Assembly (NCBI GenBank): GCA_024036415.1
Contig: JAMWET010005033.1
Coordinates: 275,501-339,500, forward strand
DNA length: 64,000 nucleotides
Source: Prochilodus magdalenae
Taxonomy: Eukaryota > Chordata > Actinopteri > Characiformes > Prochilodontidae
Reading direction: 5' to 3'
In this document: piece after piece, positions 22,806 to 36,314 of the stretch
How the letters are laid out: each line of letters opens with the position of its first letter
Numbering within the stretch: the stretch's first letter is position 1
Translations under genes and position numbers: made by a program
Notes under the pieces: model-generated
Databases searched by the model: none
The model's input: the letters and a program-made list of their open reading frames with translations, nothing else
Told to the model about the DNA's origin: nothing

Positions 22806-23500
22806 CACTGACTAACGAAGTAACCATCTGGAGGCGCGGGTTCGTATCAGGAGGAGAATGGAGCATAGAATAGCATTTTGCAGTCCCGTATGGTGGCTGT
22901 TAAATGATATGAGAGCTGACGTGTTCCAACAAGAGTTACTAGTCTATAAGAAAAGAAGCATGGAAGAGCAATCTAGTATTTCTTACAACAAATAATAACA
23001 GATAGCATTTGTTTGTGTTTGTTTTGTGTCTGCTGTGATAGAAATTGAGCTGGCTTTGACACGCTAGCAACAGAAATGCTGATTAATGTGTGTTGCCGCT
23101 GCAAAACAGCCAAAAATAAATAGACACAACTACAATGTGCACATTTTTTGTGGTATTTCACACACGATGCTATCGTATTTTTCTCACGTTCTTATCTGGT
23201 CAGTCTTTTTAATGATGGCGAGGTTAATCCATGGGAGGCTACACTGAGCTTTTCTTCCCCAGTGAAAGGTTACTGGAATCCAGACTTATTGGATACGATT
23301 CAAAGCAAAGAAATGCCAGACTATTCAGCTGTAGCTCCCGTTTTCTGGAGATGGGTCTACCAGGCTTTGATGGTGCTTCAGTTTATGGTATGAGGACATC
23401 AGCTGTAACTGACAGGTTATTTGACTTGACACACTGAATGAAGATGTTTCATAGATAGTAACACAATATGAGAAAGCTGCTTATCTTCTCTACACTCCTA

Positions 23501-23640
23501 AAAATAAATGTGCCAAATGGAACCAAAAAGGTTGAAGTGATGCCACAAGGGACCATTTAATCGATGGCTCTACCAAGGAATTGTAAATGAGATGTGTAAA
23601 TGTGGTGCCTTTGAAGTTTAAAGAACCTTTAACATTTATA
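23501..23640. repeat. Short nonautonomous repeat
   Basis: 'ctcctaaaaataaatgtgcc', 'aaatggaaccaaaaaggtt', 'gtgatgccacaa' and 'tttaaagaacctttaac' follow the order of a common teleost element that also left fragments in opsin intron 2. Confidence 0.5.
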
Positions 23641-24180
23641 TATAACATGCGGGACTCATCACTGAAGATGATCTGCTGCCATTTTGTGTCACTCCATAAC
23701 AGTTTGGTATGACACCATTACCATCTTTGGCGTCACTGACGTGGTGTTAAGGACAGTCATCGTAATGGTCTGTGTGCATGTAGTCCTACATCATGTTACT
23801 GGCAGGATGACTCATGGAGGACATCACTGCTCACTGAATTGGCACAATTGTATCTGTTGTGTGACTCTGTGCATGCTATGGTAGTATTTGCACGACCGGG
23901 TATGATCCGCAATACACCCATAAGACCATCTCACCTCCTAAAGGTCTGTGATGCAACCCCTCTCAAAAATTTCCAACAGCTCAAATTGCTTTTCGAACAT
24001 GTAGATGATTTAGACAACTACAAGTCCCATAGTCTCTCTGCCTCAGGAGCACAAGAGTGTCTTGAAAGACTGAAATAAATTTTTCCCATTAAGAAACAAT
24101 ATAAAACTCATTCTGATATCTTCATTCCAGTGCTCATGCAGCTATTGGGAGCTAATGAAAGGGTAAGTTGGAAATTTCAG
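23641..24180. other. Unrecognised; possible old transposon remnant
   Basis: The block 'gggactcatcactgaagatga' through 'atgacaccattaccatcttt' recalls a fish Tc1-like element, but no transposase motif can be read. A 79-codon ORF to 24078 has no recognisable domain. Confidence 0.3.
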
Positions 24181-24725
24181 TTGATCTGCATATTATGTTA
24201 ACTTATTTTACATGCTGTTTCTGCTTACAGCACAATAAAAGTCTTAATGCTGCTGCAAATTGTATGAATCAATGTTGTGGAACAGTGAGAACAGAAATAA
24301 TGTACATAAATGTTGGACCCATTAAAAGTGTATTGCAGACCCAGTGGTCTACTTATAGGGAGGCAAATGCACTTGATGATATGCAGAGTGGTGAAGCTTC
24401 TGTTTAAATGCTGGATTTTGCAAGGTGCTCTGATTGCTGTACACATTGTGTGAACATTTTAATGATGAATGGATCAATAAAAACAGTCCAAACATACAGA
24501 AATAAAGCGTTACATTAACAAACACTGAGATTAAGAACATTGTTTTTTCCACTTCTCGTAGATGGTATGGGGATGCAAGATTTTGTTATGGCAGTGAATA
24601 TTATGATTTTTACCTTTACCTTAAAATACTTTAGAAATAAAGTCTGCTTTGGAATAGAAGCAATAGAAAAGCCACTTCTGTTTTAATAAAGAACCTTTCA
24701 ATGACAGATTCTCTAAAGAGCCCAT

Positions 24726-25164
24726 TTAAAGGTGCAGTAAGCGATTCTGGAGAATGACCATTAAACTCAACAGAAAAACATGTACACTCCTTCCTATAGT
24801 GCCCCTTCAGAAGCTCTATGATGGTACATCAGGCTATCTGTCTAGCTTTTGGTTTGAACTTTCCAGATTCTGACACCTCAGGGACAATTTAAAACGGAAA
24901 GCCAGAGTCCAATGTTGTCAGCCTTTTCTGTTCTTCACATAGTCCCTCTCCTTCTGCCTGTCCTGTCCACAAACTCAAATGCTGCTGTTTCTGATTGGAT
25001 GGAGGAGTGTGGCTCCACCAAAGTGATATGTTTGTTTTCCATTTTACAGAGCCAGAGTTTTCCTTCCCAATGCACACAGATTAGACAAGTACGGGACTAG
25101 GAAGATATATTTTCTGTGTTTGAGAATAAGTGTAATGGATTAAAATCATAGACTGCACCTTTAA
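24726..25164. mobile_element. Nonautonomous element with TTAAAGGTGCAGT inverted ends
   Basis: TTAAAGGTGCAGT (24726-24738) is matched by its inverse ACTGCACCTTTAA (25152-25164), giving a 439-bp unit. No coding capacity. If the outer TTAA is the target duplication, this would be piggyBac-like; otherwise TTAA belongs to the inverted repeat. Single ends of the same type occur at 48558-48581 and about 51133. Confidence 0.6.
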
Positions 25165-25950
25165 TGGAAAATAAATGTTGTTCACTTTTTGAAAAATCAA
25201 ATTTCAATGTGCCTAGTAAACACTGCTAAGTTTCCCCCGCCCCGGGCGGCAACAGTCCGTATAATCTAAACATGAAAGCTAAGGTGCTAAGTGTATGAAA
25301 GTGTATGAAACAAATATCAGCATTTACATATATTGGTGAGTATATTATATATATAAATACTATAAACAGACATCTGGAAAAAGATTAAATCATATGAGCC
25401 CTTATATAAACTAGATGTGTGTGTGTAAAAACCTTTATAAAAGTTTGAAGATTTTCTATTTGAAATAATGTAAATAATATTTAGTATATGAATTTTCTTT
25501 GTCCTAGAGCAATATGAACAAACCTTGTAGTACTTAGAAGAACTTAATTTTTTAGAGTGCAGCATCAATTGTAGACATTGCTGATGTTAACAAAAGCATA
25601 ATTAAAGTAGTGCCTTAAAGTAGCCTTCTTTAGATGCATTGGTCTGCGCTCTTCAGACCAGCAGACTTGAGGTTTGGCTGGAACCAGACACATAGGAACA
25701 CTGCAAGTGTAGCAAGCACCCCCTCGAGAGACACTTCTCTAATCACATTCACCATCAGCACTTCCTAATGGGCCATAAGCAAGACGCCAGGGACCGTCTC
25801 TGAACTCAGGACATGGTGTGCGGGGTACCATCGGTAGCACCACCTGTGTCCGGTACTGAAGGTCAGCATTAAAGAGTCGGCCTGTCAATCACCCGCTGGA
25901 ATCAAATTTTACACACAAAAACAGCACAGCATGCATGTCACATGTTCAAT
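25165..25950. other. Intergenic, nothing recognised
   Basis: AT-rich stretch with short TA runs near 25340-25360; no supportable gene. Confidence 0.45.
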
Positions 25951-27589
25951 GCTTGTGAATTTCAAATGTGCATTGTTGTGTGTCCACATGTGATGCACAG
26001 GTGAAGATAACACATGGTGCCTGGGAGAACAGCCTACAGGAAGCTGATGTATGCATTGACAGCTATATTTGCATGCCTTTGTCGTGTCAGACCTTAGGAC
26101 AGGCTAAGGAAGCAAACATTTGGATAGAGTGTGGGGACAGCGTTGTTAAAATGCTAATACAGATCTTTGATATTTGACATACCATTAATAAAGCGCATGG
26201 TGACCTTTTTAAATTCCGCTCACCCTGTATGCCTCATCTGTGGCAAACTGGATCAATGGAGCATAAAGGAAGCTGGGGGGGACCTAGATCTTTAAACAGC
26301 AATATGTGCTGTCATGAAATTGTTATTAGAAAAGCAGCAGAGCAGAAATCCTCCCAGTTTGGAAGCTCTGCTTGCACATGGCTGCGCTGGCTTCAGTAGC
26401 ATGTTTGCGCAATAGATTTTGTACCCATGTCTAGTCATAGCTCTGGAATGAAAGCTGGACGGATTAGGTTTGGTACTCAGTGCTGTTAGGAAAGGAGGGA
26501 ATATGACACCGAGTTGAATATTCATGCACTCTCCTAATGTTGTTTGCGCGGATAAATAGATAATGAACTCGCACTTCAAAATATTTTCCAAAAGCACGTT
26601 GTGATCAATCATGAACGAGTCGAGTTGCTAGGAGATGGAAGTTATATAAAGTCTATTCTCCTGTTTAAACAAGATATCAAGATATTTACATATCAAAGAC
26701 TACTCCCCATAGACGGCATGAGCTTAAATTAACTGTCACTCTGAAGTGCAGGAGAGTGACATCTAAACTCCTGCTCATTATTCCCACATTAAACCAAAAC
26801 CTGTTAACACTCTTAAGAATCCTGAAATGCATTTATGAGGCATTATATAGCATACATAACACCTTATAATACCTGGCATAGGCTTGCATAATGTCTCCTA
26901 AGTGGTTATACTGACACGCATAATGCTTTATAAAGATAGTGATTTCCTAAAACAGGCCACAATACCAATTTTATCTGCCTATAGCAACACTATAGACACA
27001 CCTTATAGAGTTATATGCCAGGCCCCTACAGGATTTTTAAATGTTATCATGGAGTTATCATGACTAAGAAATGTAATATCATAAATTTCATTTAGGTAAA
27101 TTACACCTCATAGAGCATTATAAGTGGTCTGTGCATGCTCAATGCTCAAACAATACAATACAGCACATGTATGAATATGTTGCTCTGCCAAATTCAGATA
27201 TTTTTCAAGATAGCTAACGTATTACAACATGCATACTTATAATATTCCTATGAACAGGCATTGCAGTGCACTGTGACACATGACATTAGAAAGTTACATA
27301 CTCCTGATTTGTAAAGTCTTATGTATGTAATTACAACAGGTTGTAACTAATTAAACAAGCTTACACCTAGCATCATATGGTATTATATATGCCCTCATAA
27401 AAGCATCAAGAATACATAAAACTTATAGAAAGTATTTACCAAAACACAATTCCAAAAATGTTAATAGTAAGTAAGTAAAATGCAAATAAAAACTGAGAGC
27501 TGTGATTGAGTGAAAACAGAACAAAGGATGGGCTGAGGAGCTCTACTTTGCCAGAGATGCATCAGCACAACTCCAACAGTTTAAAATGA
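25950..27589. other. Intergenic, low-repeat then degenerate repeat-like
   Basis: 25950-26660 is low in repeats and balanced in composition. 26800-27440 is rich in recurring CATAA/TTATAA words ('cataacaccttataatacct', 'catagagcattataagtgg'), suggesting an ancient decayed element, but I cannot name it. Confidence 0.35.
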
Positions 27590-28270
27590 ATGTTCCTCAG
27601 CCTGGCTTTCAAAGGATTTGATGTATTTCACCCTGCAGAGCAGAATACTATCAAAATTCAGGGAATCTAGACACATCTCTGTGCATAAGGGAAAAGGCCA
27701 AAAACATGAATAAGTGTCTATGACCTTCAGTCCCTCAGAGGGCACTGCATTAAAAAACGGCATGTTTCTGTGATTAATTCACCACATGGGCTCAGGAATA
27801 GTGTGAAAAGCCGTTGTCAGTAAACTCGGTTCGTTGCTGCTTCATGTTAAGACTGCACTATGCACTTCAGAAATCATATCTAATCATATATCATATACCT
27901 TACTGTGCTGGAGCTAATCTGGAATGGACTAATCCAAGACTTTTAAAGGTCTTTAAAGACAGTTTATATGTAATGGACGTCATGTTTAGGCCAAAGAAGA
28001 AAAGGACCTTCCAGACTGTTATTAATGTTCAAAGTTCAAAGTCAGGGTCCGTCATGGTATGGTGGGCATTATTGGGTATTCCACATTCAAAACTGGATTA
28101 GTTTATGTCTTCAATTCACAAATGGTCAAGTGCTGTCAAAAGAAAAGGGAATATAACGAACTGATAAACATGTGAAAAGGAAAGGGAATATAACAAACTG
28201 ATAAACATGTTCCTGTCCCTTTTCTGGAATGTGTTGCAGAGCATCATATTTGGAATGAGCATATATTTTG
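27590..28270 (+). pseudogene. Decayed Tc1-like element
   Basis: The blocks 'agggcactgcattaaaaaacgg', 'gtgattaattcaccacatggg', 'ctcaggaatagtg' and 'gtccgtcatggtatggtggg' (SVMVWW) follow the order of the family also found at 34881-36313 and 40330-40870. The SVMVW motif precedes the second catalytic Asp in Tc1 transposases. Many stops; only fragments remain. A short internal duplication ('aaaagggaatataac(g/a)aactgataaacatgt') lies at 28142-28210. Confidence 0.6.
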
Positions 28271-28869
28271 TGTTTCTGTACTGTTTTCATTTTTAAAATA
28301 GGTCAAAATAAATAACGGTCAAACGGTACTGAACAAATTATGTGAACTAATATTAGCACTTTTTAAAAAATTCTGTCAAACAAGTTAATAATAACCCTAT
28401 AGATTAATGGGTTACACATTTTCATTTGGCCTGAGATAAAGAAGACAGAAAGAACAAACACAGAGAGGACGTCATACTAAAGAAGAACCACTTTTGACTC
28501 AATAAAGAACTTTTCTGTACTCTAATGGCATATTTTCTAGGCAGCCAAAGTAGATAAAGGTAGGCCAAAATAATCTTCCTTTCAGCATCAAATTTGGAAA
28601 TATGTTTTGCAGATTTTTTGGAAAAACTAAAAAAAAGTATGTCTCCCAAAAAATGTAGGTTGTAATAAATACAAATGTGGGGACCCTAAATACTTAAAAA
28701 TACAGTATTATATTTAGTTTTTGAGGCTTCTGTGTTTTTTTCTGTTTAAAATATGTAAAAAAAAAAAAGTAAAATAATGAACAATCTGTACTTACTGGCT
28801 GTGTTTACTGAAAATCAAATAAATGAACAGTTGTCTCTGACTTTTACTCAGTATTGTATATGGAGGCTG

Positions 28870-29740
28870 CAAAACTAGCTTACTGACAACAAAACAGCGC
28901 TGCAGCCTTGCAAAGAGATGGCAACATATCAAGGTGTTGTAAATGTTCTAACGGTCCGAGCGTTCCATTAGCTCCACATCAAAACAATGATTAGGAAAAT
29001 GGTCCCAGATTTAGACTAAATGAAAAGCCAATTAGCTCCCATAAAGTAGGTCTATCCTTCCTAATTGGGGATTTATGACTCTTTGAATTCCAGTGACCTG
29101 GTAGAACTTTATGAAGCACTGAGTAATCGAGGGACGCAGCTTTTTAACAAGGTTAATTTAGCTCCGCTAAAACTGTAAAGGACCATTAAGTTTGAGGAAG
29201 AGGCTATCACCATTAAACCAATGAGAGGCATTAAAATGAAGAGAGAAGCCTCCCCAGCTCTTCTTCAACCTGATTCCTCCAAACACATAATGTAGTCTGG
29301 CCCAACAGAAACAGCAGCCATTCGAACCAAGATAGGCTCCTGCCAAGCATGCCCGAATACCTTTCCCAATTAACTTTAATGCTTGGTATTATCGTTTATG
29401 CTTCTCTCCTCCACCAGTGCACCTTAGACTTTTGTCCCTTCTTTCACCTTCTCACCAGACCCCTTAATGTAGACCACATAAACGGATTGCCCAACCTGGT
29501 GGCCCTCCTCCACAATGAAAAGTGTAATTGGTTTACTATGGAATGGAAGGGGATAATCCCTCTGTTTGATGAATGCCTCTCTAATCAATTGGTGTCTGGC
29601 GGCCACACCTCTCCAGTCTTATTCTCTGAAGGGGAACAGCTGGCTTTTCAAAAAGGTCAAACCAGAGAGAGCCAAACGATGTCACCAAGGATGATGAATC
29701 AACCAGGCCACAACAAACCACTTCTTAAGACGTTCAGCAC
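28870..29740. promoter_or_regulatory. Candidate conserved noncoding DNA
   Basis: Repeat-free, with many AATTAG/TAATTG-type homeodomain cores ('aagccaattagctccc', 'cctaattggggatttatg', 'aaggttaatttagctccgc'). A 159-codon ORF (29349-29828) overlaps it but lacks any domain, start context or splice logic, so I do not call it a gene. Confidence 0.35.
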
Positions 29741-29829
29741 CTTTTTGGTCAATTCATTGTGCTTTGTCTTTGTAATGCTTCTTTTAAAAAATAACATTGG
29801 GTCATTCTGTCATTACGATGGCAAGTAAA

Positions 29830-30810
29830 GTATGAATCCAGGCTTTCAACTATGAAACATAATGTCTTATATTGAATAACATCAGTAAAACACCAGATTA
29901 TTTAATGTTACACGACTAAAACCACTCTCACTAACATGAAGCTGTCAGTATTAAAGGAACCATATGTCATATATTGCTGTACAAAACCATAAAATGGCTA
30001 TGCTATATATATCTTCAGACATTAAGGCAACATGCTTGAAATACAGCCCTTTCTGACAACATTGCTACAGCCAGCCTGTGATCCAGCCTACTGACCATTT
30101 CCCAGTCTCATTTTGTCACCCCAGGTTGCCAAATATGAAACAAATTGGCAGGCAAAGACAGCATGCTGCTTCACACAGTAGAAAGCAAATGAACTGGATC
30201 AACACAGATAGTGTTACATTCCACCCAACCTAAAAACCAGTGGCATTCTTCTAAATAGCTCCATGACCAGCGATGTAGTCAAACGTTGGTAGATATTGTC
30301 GATGCAAATTAAAGATGGAGGAAGCTTAGAACCCAGAACCACCTTAAATGGATGCTGAGGTAGCACATTTTCTTCTGTACAGGTAGGTGTAAAGGTTTGG
30401 TTATGGTTAGATAACCTCAGCTAATTTATCATGGCTACTAGGGCTGGGCACCAACTAAGCTAATCAACCTAGGACTCATTGTAGCTGGCCAATGTTAAAG
30501 CATAATGTTATGCTCATCTTGTGTTCATTCTTGTACGTTTATTGTCCTCAGCCTGGCAACTCATGTCAGTTGTGAGGCTACAATGAAGAGGGCGAGACAG
30601 ACAACTTTCTCCAGTATTTTAAATCTGGCTTGCAGTAACCATTTTTAAAGCTAGCTTTCAAAGTTGCATATAGTTCCTTTAAAGACAAAAATCATTGTTT
30701 AATTATTATCTAAATTATACTGTTTTGATATATTTAAAATAATTCTAGAAAAGAAGAATTCCTAAAATGAAACTGGTAGATTATGGTAGATTAATTTCAG
30801 AATACAAAAA
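29830..30810. other. Intergenic, nothing recognised
   Basis: AT-rich; no gene or nameable repeat. Confidence 0.45.
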
Positions 30811-30854
30811 ATAATATACAGATTTTTTTAAAACTCATTTTTATGACTTGTGAA

Positions 30855-30922
<68 letters not shown>

Positions 30923-30966
30923 TTCACAAGTCATAAAAATGAGTTTTAAAAAAATCTGTATATTAT
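30811..30966. repeat. Perfect AT-centred palindrome, 156 bp
   Basis: A 48-base left arm (30811-30858, ataatataca...gaagtac) is exactly complementary in inverse order to the right arm (30919-30966, gtacttc...tattat). The arms are joined by 60 bases of alternating AT (30859-30918), which is itself self-complementary. I checked the arms base by base, including the T7A4/T4A7 runs, and found no mismatch. Confidence 0.95.
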
Positions 30967-30984
30967 ATATATAATTCTAATAAA

Positions 30985-31085
30985 ACCCTTATGCTGGGAT
31001 AGGACCTTCACATTATATGATGGTTCTTTAAACTTTTAAAAGGTTCTTCACACTACAAACATGGTTCTTCAGGGATCCAGTGGTG
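30985..31085. repeat. Short 'ggttctt' module repeat
   Basis: 'gatggttctttaaactttta', 'aaggttcttcacac' and 'catggttcttcaggg' belong to the same nonautonomous family as 23501-23640. Confidence 0.4.
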
Positions 31086-31089
31086 ATTC

Positions 31090-31870
31090 TATGACATTTC
31101 TCTCTTTTTTTGTGATTACTCCCCAGCAAACCTCAGTTACAACATTTTCTTCCTACCTCTCTCTTTAATTGTGGATTGTTTAGGCTCGTTGTACCAAAGC
31201 TGTGATGGATCAGTGATTTTCCTGAATATGTTAATTACAGCCACCATTTATTTTGATCAGTACGGGTGGCAGTGCAGAGCTTACAAATTCATTTGAAGCG
31301 CAGGCCAGTGCCCCACACCCACACGATAAAAACAAGGTACTCTGCATACAAATACCTCTCTTACACCTCAAGTCAGTGCAGTGCTGCAGTCAAGGAAAAG
31401 GTTGAGAGCGTAGCTCTAATAGACTGCATGTGGGAGGGAGTTTCACCCTTCATCTACTGCCTTCATGTTTCGCTGCCTGTTGTAAGAAATAAACTGAGAA
31501 TAAAACAACCACACATCGTCTGATGACATGCACAAACAAACTGAACCCTCACTGCTGCTCTGATGTAGGTTTAGTTTTAAACCAGCACCAAATCAGAGAA
31601 TTGTGATTCTGTGAACACAGTTGTGGGGATTGCGTTCCTGCACAACAGCAGTATGCTAGCTTCTTCTCAGTATCACCATAGCACAAATTACCATTCAGAA
31701 ACATTTGCTATAACTAATAGCGAGTATTACTCATGTGATTAATACAATACACTTTAACTACTGTAGTACCCCTGATTCTACTGCAGTCTTTAAAAAGGAT
31801 TTCCATCTATTGTTTTCTAAATGTATACAGAGCTGAACAGTTAATATAGTAATTTAGAAGTTAAGTCAAT
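31090..31870. other. Intergenic, nothing recognised
   Basis: No gene or repeat identified; low in repeats to about 31700. Confidence 0.45.
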
Positions 31871-31875
31871 TTTAG

Positions 31876-32125
31876 AAGTCAACTTTATTCAGACTCATTC
31901 AGACTTTACAGCAGGAGTGCATAGCTGAATGAGATTGCGTTTCTCCAAACTCCGATGTGCAAATTTAAACATAGTGCAAACACGAGACATACTAGTAATA
32001 TAACAGTGCAGACAAGACATAAGTATAAATATGGGGGGGTTGGAAAAATGTTGCTGTTTCCAGGTGATAATATTATTGCACACTGTAACGTATAATATAA
32101 ATATAACACTGTACCTGTAAATTTA
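31876..32125. repeat. Dispersed repeat related to 18235-18620
   Basis: Shares 'tttctccaaactccgatgtgc' and neighbouring words with 18310-18340, and 'tattattgcacac' with 18485-18590. Confidence 0.5.
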
Positions 32126-33026
<901 letters not shown>

Positions 33027-34290
33027 ATCAAACACACATCAATCATGCTGAATGTTTCTGATTACCTTTCAAACACTAATTTAATGCAAAGTTCTTGTTT
33101 TTAACTGGATGAATTGTCCGTAAAACAATGCATAATAACCACCGATCACCATTCTTCTTATAGTGTTTCTCTGAAATTTCAGCTTGGAGCTCAATCAAGC
33201 CTCTGTCTCTAGGTATGTCCATCCATCTGCCCATCTGTCTGTTTACACCAAAGACCTGAAAAGCACCCTCGAATACCGTCTCCACTTATTTACATCATAC
33301 CGTTATGCTATCTCCTAGTGTATGGTACAGCCTTTATCTACAGAGCACAACAGTTCAACATTCAATATGATTTATTATCATTTCTAAATTTTGTTCTGAG
33401 AGGTTGTTCAGATGGCAGAGAGTGTTCGGGTGCTACAGCATGAGGCTCAGCTTTAAAATCCTAAGTCTAAGGCTCTATTTCACATTGTGAAATAATGTAC
33501 TGTATGTTCAATGAGAAGAAATAATCTTCCCATTGAAGGTTCTGTTAAATCCACAGGATTAATTTGAGATTAATCTCTGTTACAACACCCAGTGCCTCAG
33601 TATTTCACACAGAAAAGCAAGTCACTATAGTGTAACAATTGTCTGCTGAGTACACAAACATTATGACGATCATTCTATAAAGACGAAAGCAATTGTCCCA
33701 TCTTTTTCAGTTCACTGCTTTACGGTTACACAGTAATACATAGCTCTCTATCCTCTTACCATACCCGATTAAAGCGCCTTTTGAGGAAAGAATACTCAAG
33801 TTCAATCACTGTTTTCCATTTCAGTGCTAACAGTACCCCTCTGTGTATGCACTGTGAGCTGACCTTGTGTCTGGGCTCTAGCAGGAGTGGAGCTTAGGCT
33901 GAGAGAATCAAAGGTAGGGCGGGGCAGCAGAGCTGCAGATGGGATTAGGGTGTAAAGTCTTCAAAGAGCGTCTCCTCACGCAGTTCACTCGCCCCATATA
34001 GACTCTTTTCATTCCTATTCTTATTCTCTCCCTCTGTCCTGCCCTGGTGGAGTTGTGTATGAAGATGTATTCTCTCCTTCTGTCCACAGTACTGGTGGTG
34101 TTGTGTATGAAGATTGATAGACTGCTGATAGAGCACCCACAGGGAGAATTAAACCAAGGTCATTTACACATACACAATGCTCTCTGCTCATTGGTTAAAG
34201 CAAAACCCAACAGCTATTGCAGAGAGGTGACTTTAACGTGGTTACATGGTACTTAGCTATGGATTACTTAATCTAACATCTGTACATTAT
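33027..34290. other. Intergenic, nothing recognised
   Basis: No supportable gene. Two near-identical short blocks, 'ctccctctgtcctgccctggtggagttgtgtatgaagat'-like and 'ctccttctgtccacagtactggtggtgttgtgtatgaagat'-like, at about 34027-34113 form a small tandem duplication. Confidence 0.45.
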
Positions 34291-34295
34291 TCACC

Positions 34296-34362
34296 TGCTG
34301 TGTCTGATCCACGTGTACTAGCACAACACACACTAACATGCCACCATCATGTCAGTGTCACA
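34296..34362 (-). repeat. Fragment of dispersed fish repeat
   Basis: Inverse of the 'gtgctggtgcgagtggatcagacacag' and 'acactgacgtggtggt' blocks at 37327-37395; shares 'acacacactaacatgccacc' with that family. Confidence 0.6.
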
Positions 34363-34664
34363 GTCTTTAACAAACATGGGAAAACAGGTGAACAAAGAAT
34401 GCAGAGAAACAGATGACCCACAGTGGTGCACAACTTTGGTCCTGGAGGGCCAGTGTCCAGAACAGCTTGAAGGTTTTCTCATCTAAACACACCCACTAAA
34501 CCTGGCAGTCAGCACGTGAATGTAGCCAGGTGTGTTTGAGCAGTAGTTCTGTGATGCCTATGTATCAGTAAGTAGCTGATGAAAGGCCTGATAGAAAAAG
34601 TAGAAATAATAGTGAGGATACAAAGTAGGCGTGGGTAGATACAAGGTAGTGGTGCACACTGTTT

Positions 34665-34780
34665 CCCTCCATCCATTCATCCATCCGTCTTTTCACATAG
34701 ACATCCACCAACCCACCCATCCATCCATTCCTCTATTCATTCATCCATCCATCCATGCATCCATCCATTCATCTATTGTC
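34665..34780. repeat. CATC-rich microsatellite
   Basis: Imperfect (CATC)n/(CATT)n units between about 34665 and 34780. Confidence 0.8.
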
Positions 34781-35165
34781 ACTGTAACCTTGAAGAATAA
34801 GAGAGAAACATTCTTCTTTCTATCTTACTTCATGTAGTAATATTGTATTCTTTAGCCACTGTTTCTAGGATAAGATGGTACAAACCCCACTTCCAAAAAC
34901 CTGGGATGCTGCGCAAAATATAAATAAAAATAGAATATAATAAATGTGCAAACCAATAAACCATATATGTAGTTGGAAATATTATAAAACATCATATGTT
35001 GAAACTCATAACCCATTTTGGATTTGTTGAAAACATGTTTCAATAATGTTGGAACAGGAGAAACAAAAAATTGAACTATTGCCGACAACAGTAACGTGAT
35101 TAGGTGTAAAGAGTCTCGCAGTGAGGCTAAGTAAAGTAAAGACAGGGTGGGGTCACCCTGGTACA

Positions 35166-35851
35166 ATACTGGGAAGTGATAAAGTGCTGTATTATAGTAA
35201 ACAGTGAGATTATTGCACATAAATTAGCATCATTAAAAACATTCCAAAACTATGAACAGAAGGTGAAGAAATGACACTTTTGATATTGTGTCAAAGATGT
35301 CTCTGTATCGTGTTGCAGTGATATGTAATGAAGTTAGCATGCTAATCAGCTAGCACCAGCCAGTCCTGTCTCATAATACTACTTTGTACCTCTAAGATGA
35401 TAGTGGGTCAAAGTTACAAGTGTCAAACCTGAATATCCACAACGCACACTTAGAACCAGCTGATTTCTGAATATAGTAATGAAGGTAAGGGAGGAGCTTC
35501 TCATGTCCTAATTTTGGATTTGGAGGTGGTGGATGCCGATCCAGAACTCCTGCTGGTAAGATTAGTACACAGTTTAGTACACAGTATATACTCAGAATAT
35601 TTCTTGTTGCTTCTGATAGGGGTATATATATGTATATATATTTACAGGCGTTGGACAATGAAACTGAAACACCTGGTTTTAGACCACAGTCATTTATTAG
35701 TATGGTGTAGGGCCTCCTTTTGCAGCCAATACAGCATCAGTTCGTCTTGGGAATGACATATACAAGTCCTGCACAGTGGTCAGAGGGATTTTAAGCCATT
35801 CTTCTTGCAGGATAGTGGCCAGGTCACTACGTGATGCTGGTGGAGGTTCGT
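35166..35851. repeat. Composite duplicated segment, copy B
   Basis: Copy of 32126-32890. It ends abruptly inside the mariner-type element at 35851. The flanks 'gtacaatactg' on the left and 'gtacactgtgaaagg' on the right look like a duplicated or resumed target. Confidence 0.85.
35645..35851 (-). mobile_element. Truncated mariner-type element within copy B
   Basis: Starts CAGGCGTTGGACAATGAAAC (one change from copy A) and matches the 55-kb copy for about 207 bases. Confidence 0.8.
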
Positions 35852-36314
35852 ACACTGTGAAAGGCTAAAATAGCATAGAACTTGGGGATTTTATAATTTA
35901 CAGAATATTACATCCTTAAAGATCCAGAGAAATCTCTGTATCCATTAGACAAGGCCGAATACCAATACTAGATGGCCGAGATGGTTAGACCCTCAGGCAG
36001 CACTGCATTGAAAACAGACACAATTCTGTAGTGGAAATCACTGAATTCATTAATTCATTAAAAATGGACTGAGGCAAAGTGGAAAAGTATCCTGTGGTCC
36101 GACAAATCAAAAACTGAAACTGTTTTTTAAATCATAAAGCAGCATCCTCCAGGCTAAAGAGGAGATGGACCGTCTGGCTTGTTATCACTGCACAGTTCGA
36201 AGTTCAGCGTCAGTGATGGTATGGGGAACATTATTGCACATGGCATAGATGGTTTGTTTTGTTTTCTGCTTTGTTGTGCGTAGCATTCCAACATTTTTTG
36301 AAACCGTGTTGTAG

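Larger units (their letters stand above)
34881..36311. mobile_element. Decayed Tc1-like element interrupted by the copy B segment
   Basis: The left end 'caaaccccacttccaaaaac' after TA and the right end '...gcattccaacattttttgaaa...gttg' before TA fit a fish Tc1-like family. Right of the interruption are 'gatccagagaaatctctgta', 'ccctcaggcagcactgcatt', 'aaaatggactgaggcaaagt', 'tcctgtggtccgacaaatc' and 'gtcagtgatggtatgggga' (SVMVWG), in family order. The copy B segment (about 35170-35851) interrupts it. Stops and deletions rule out activity. Confidence 0.65.

Noticed and set aside
22825..22860. tRNA-like B-box word 'gggttcgtatc'
   Set aside because: No matching A box or cloverleaf could be drawn.
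29349..29828. 159-codon ORF
   Set aside because: Longest non-repeat frame in the desert, but no domain, no splice or promoter context, and an unremarkable residue pattern; treated as chance within noncoding DNA.
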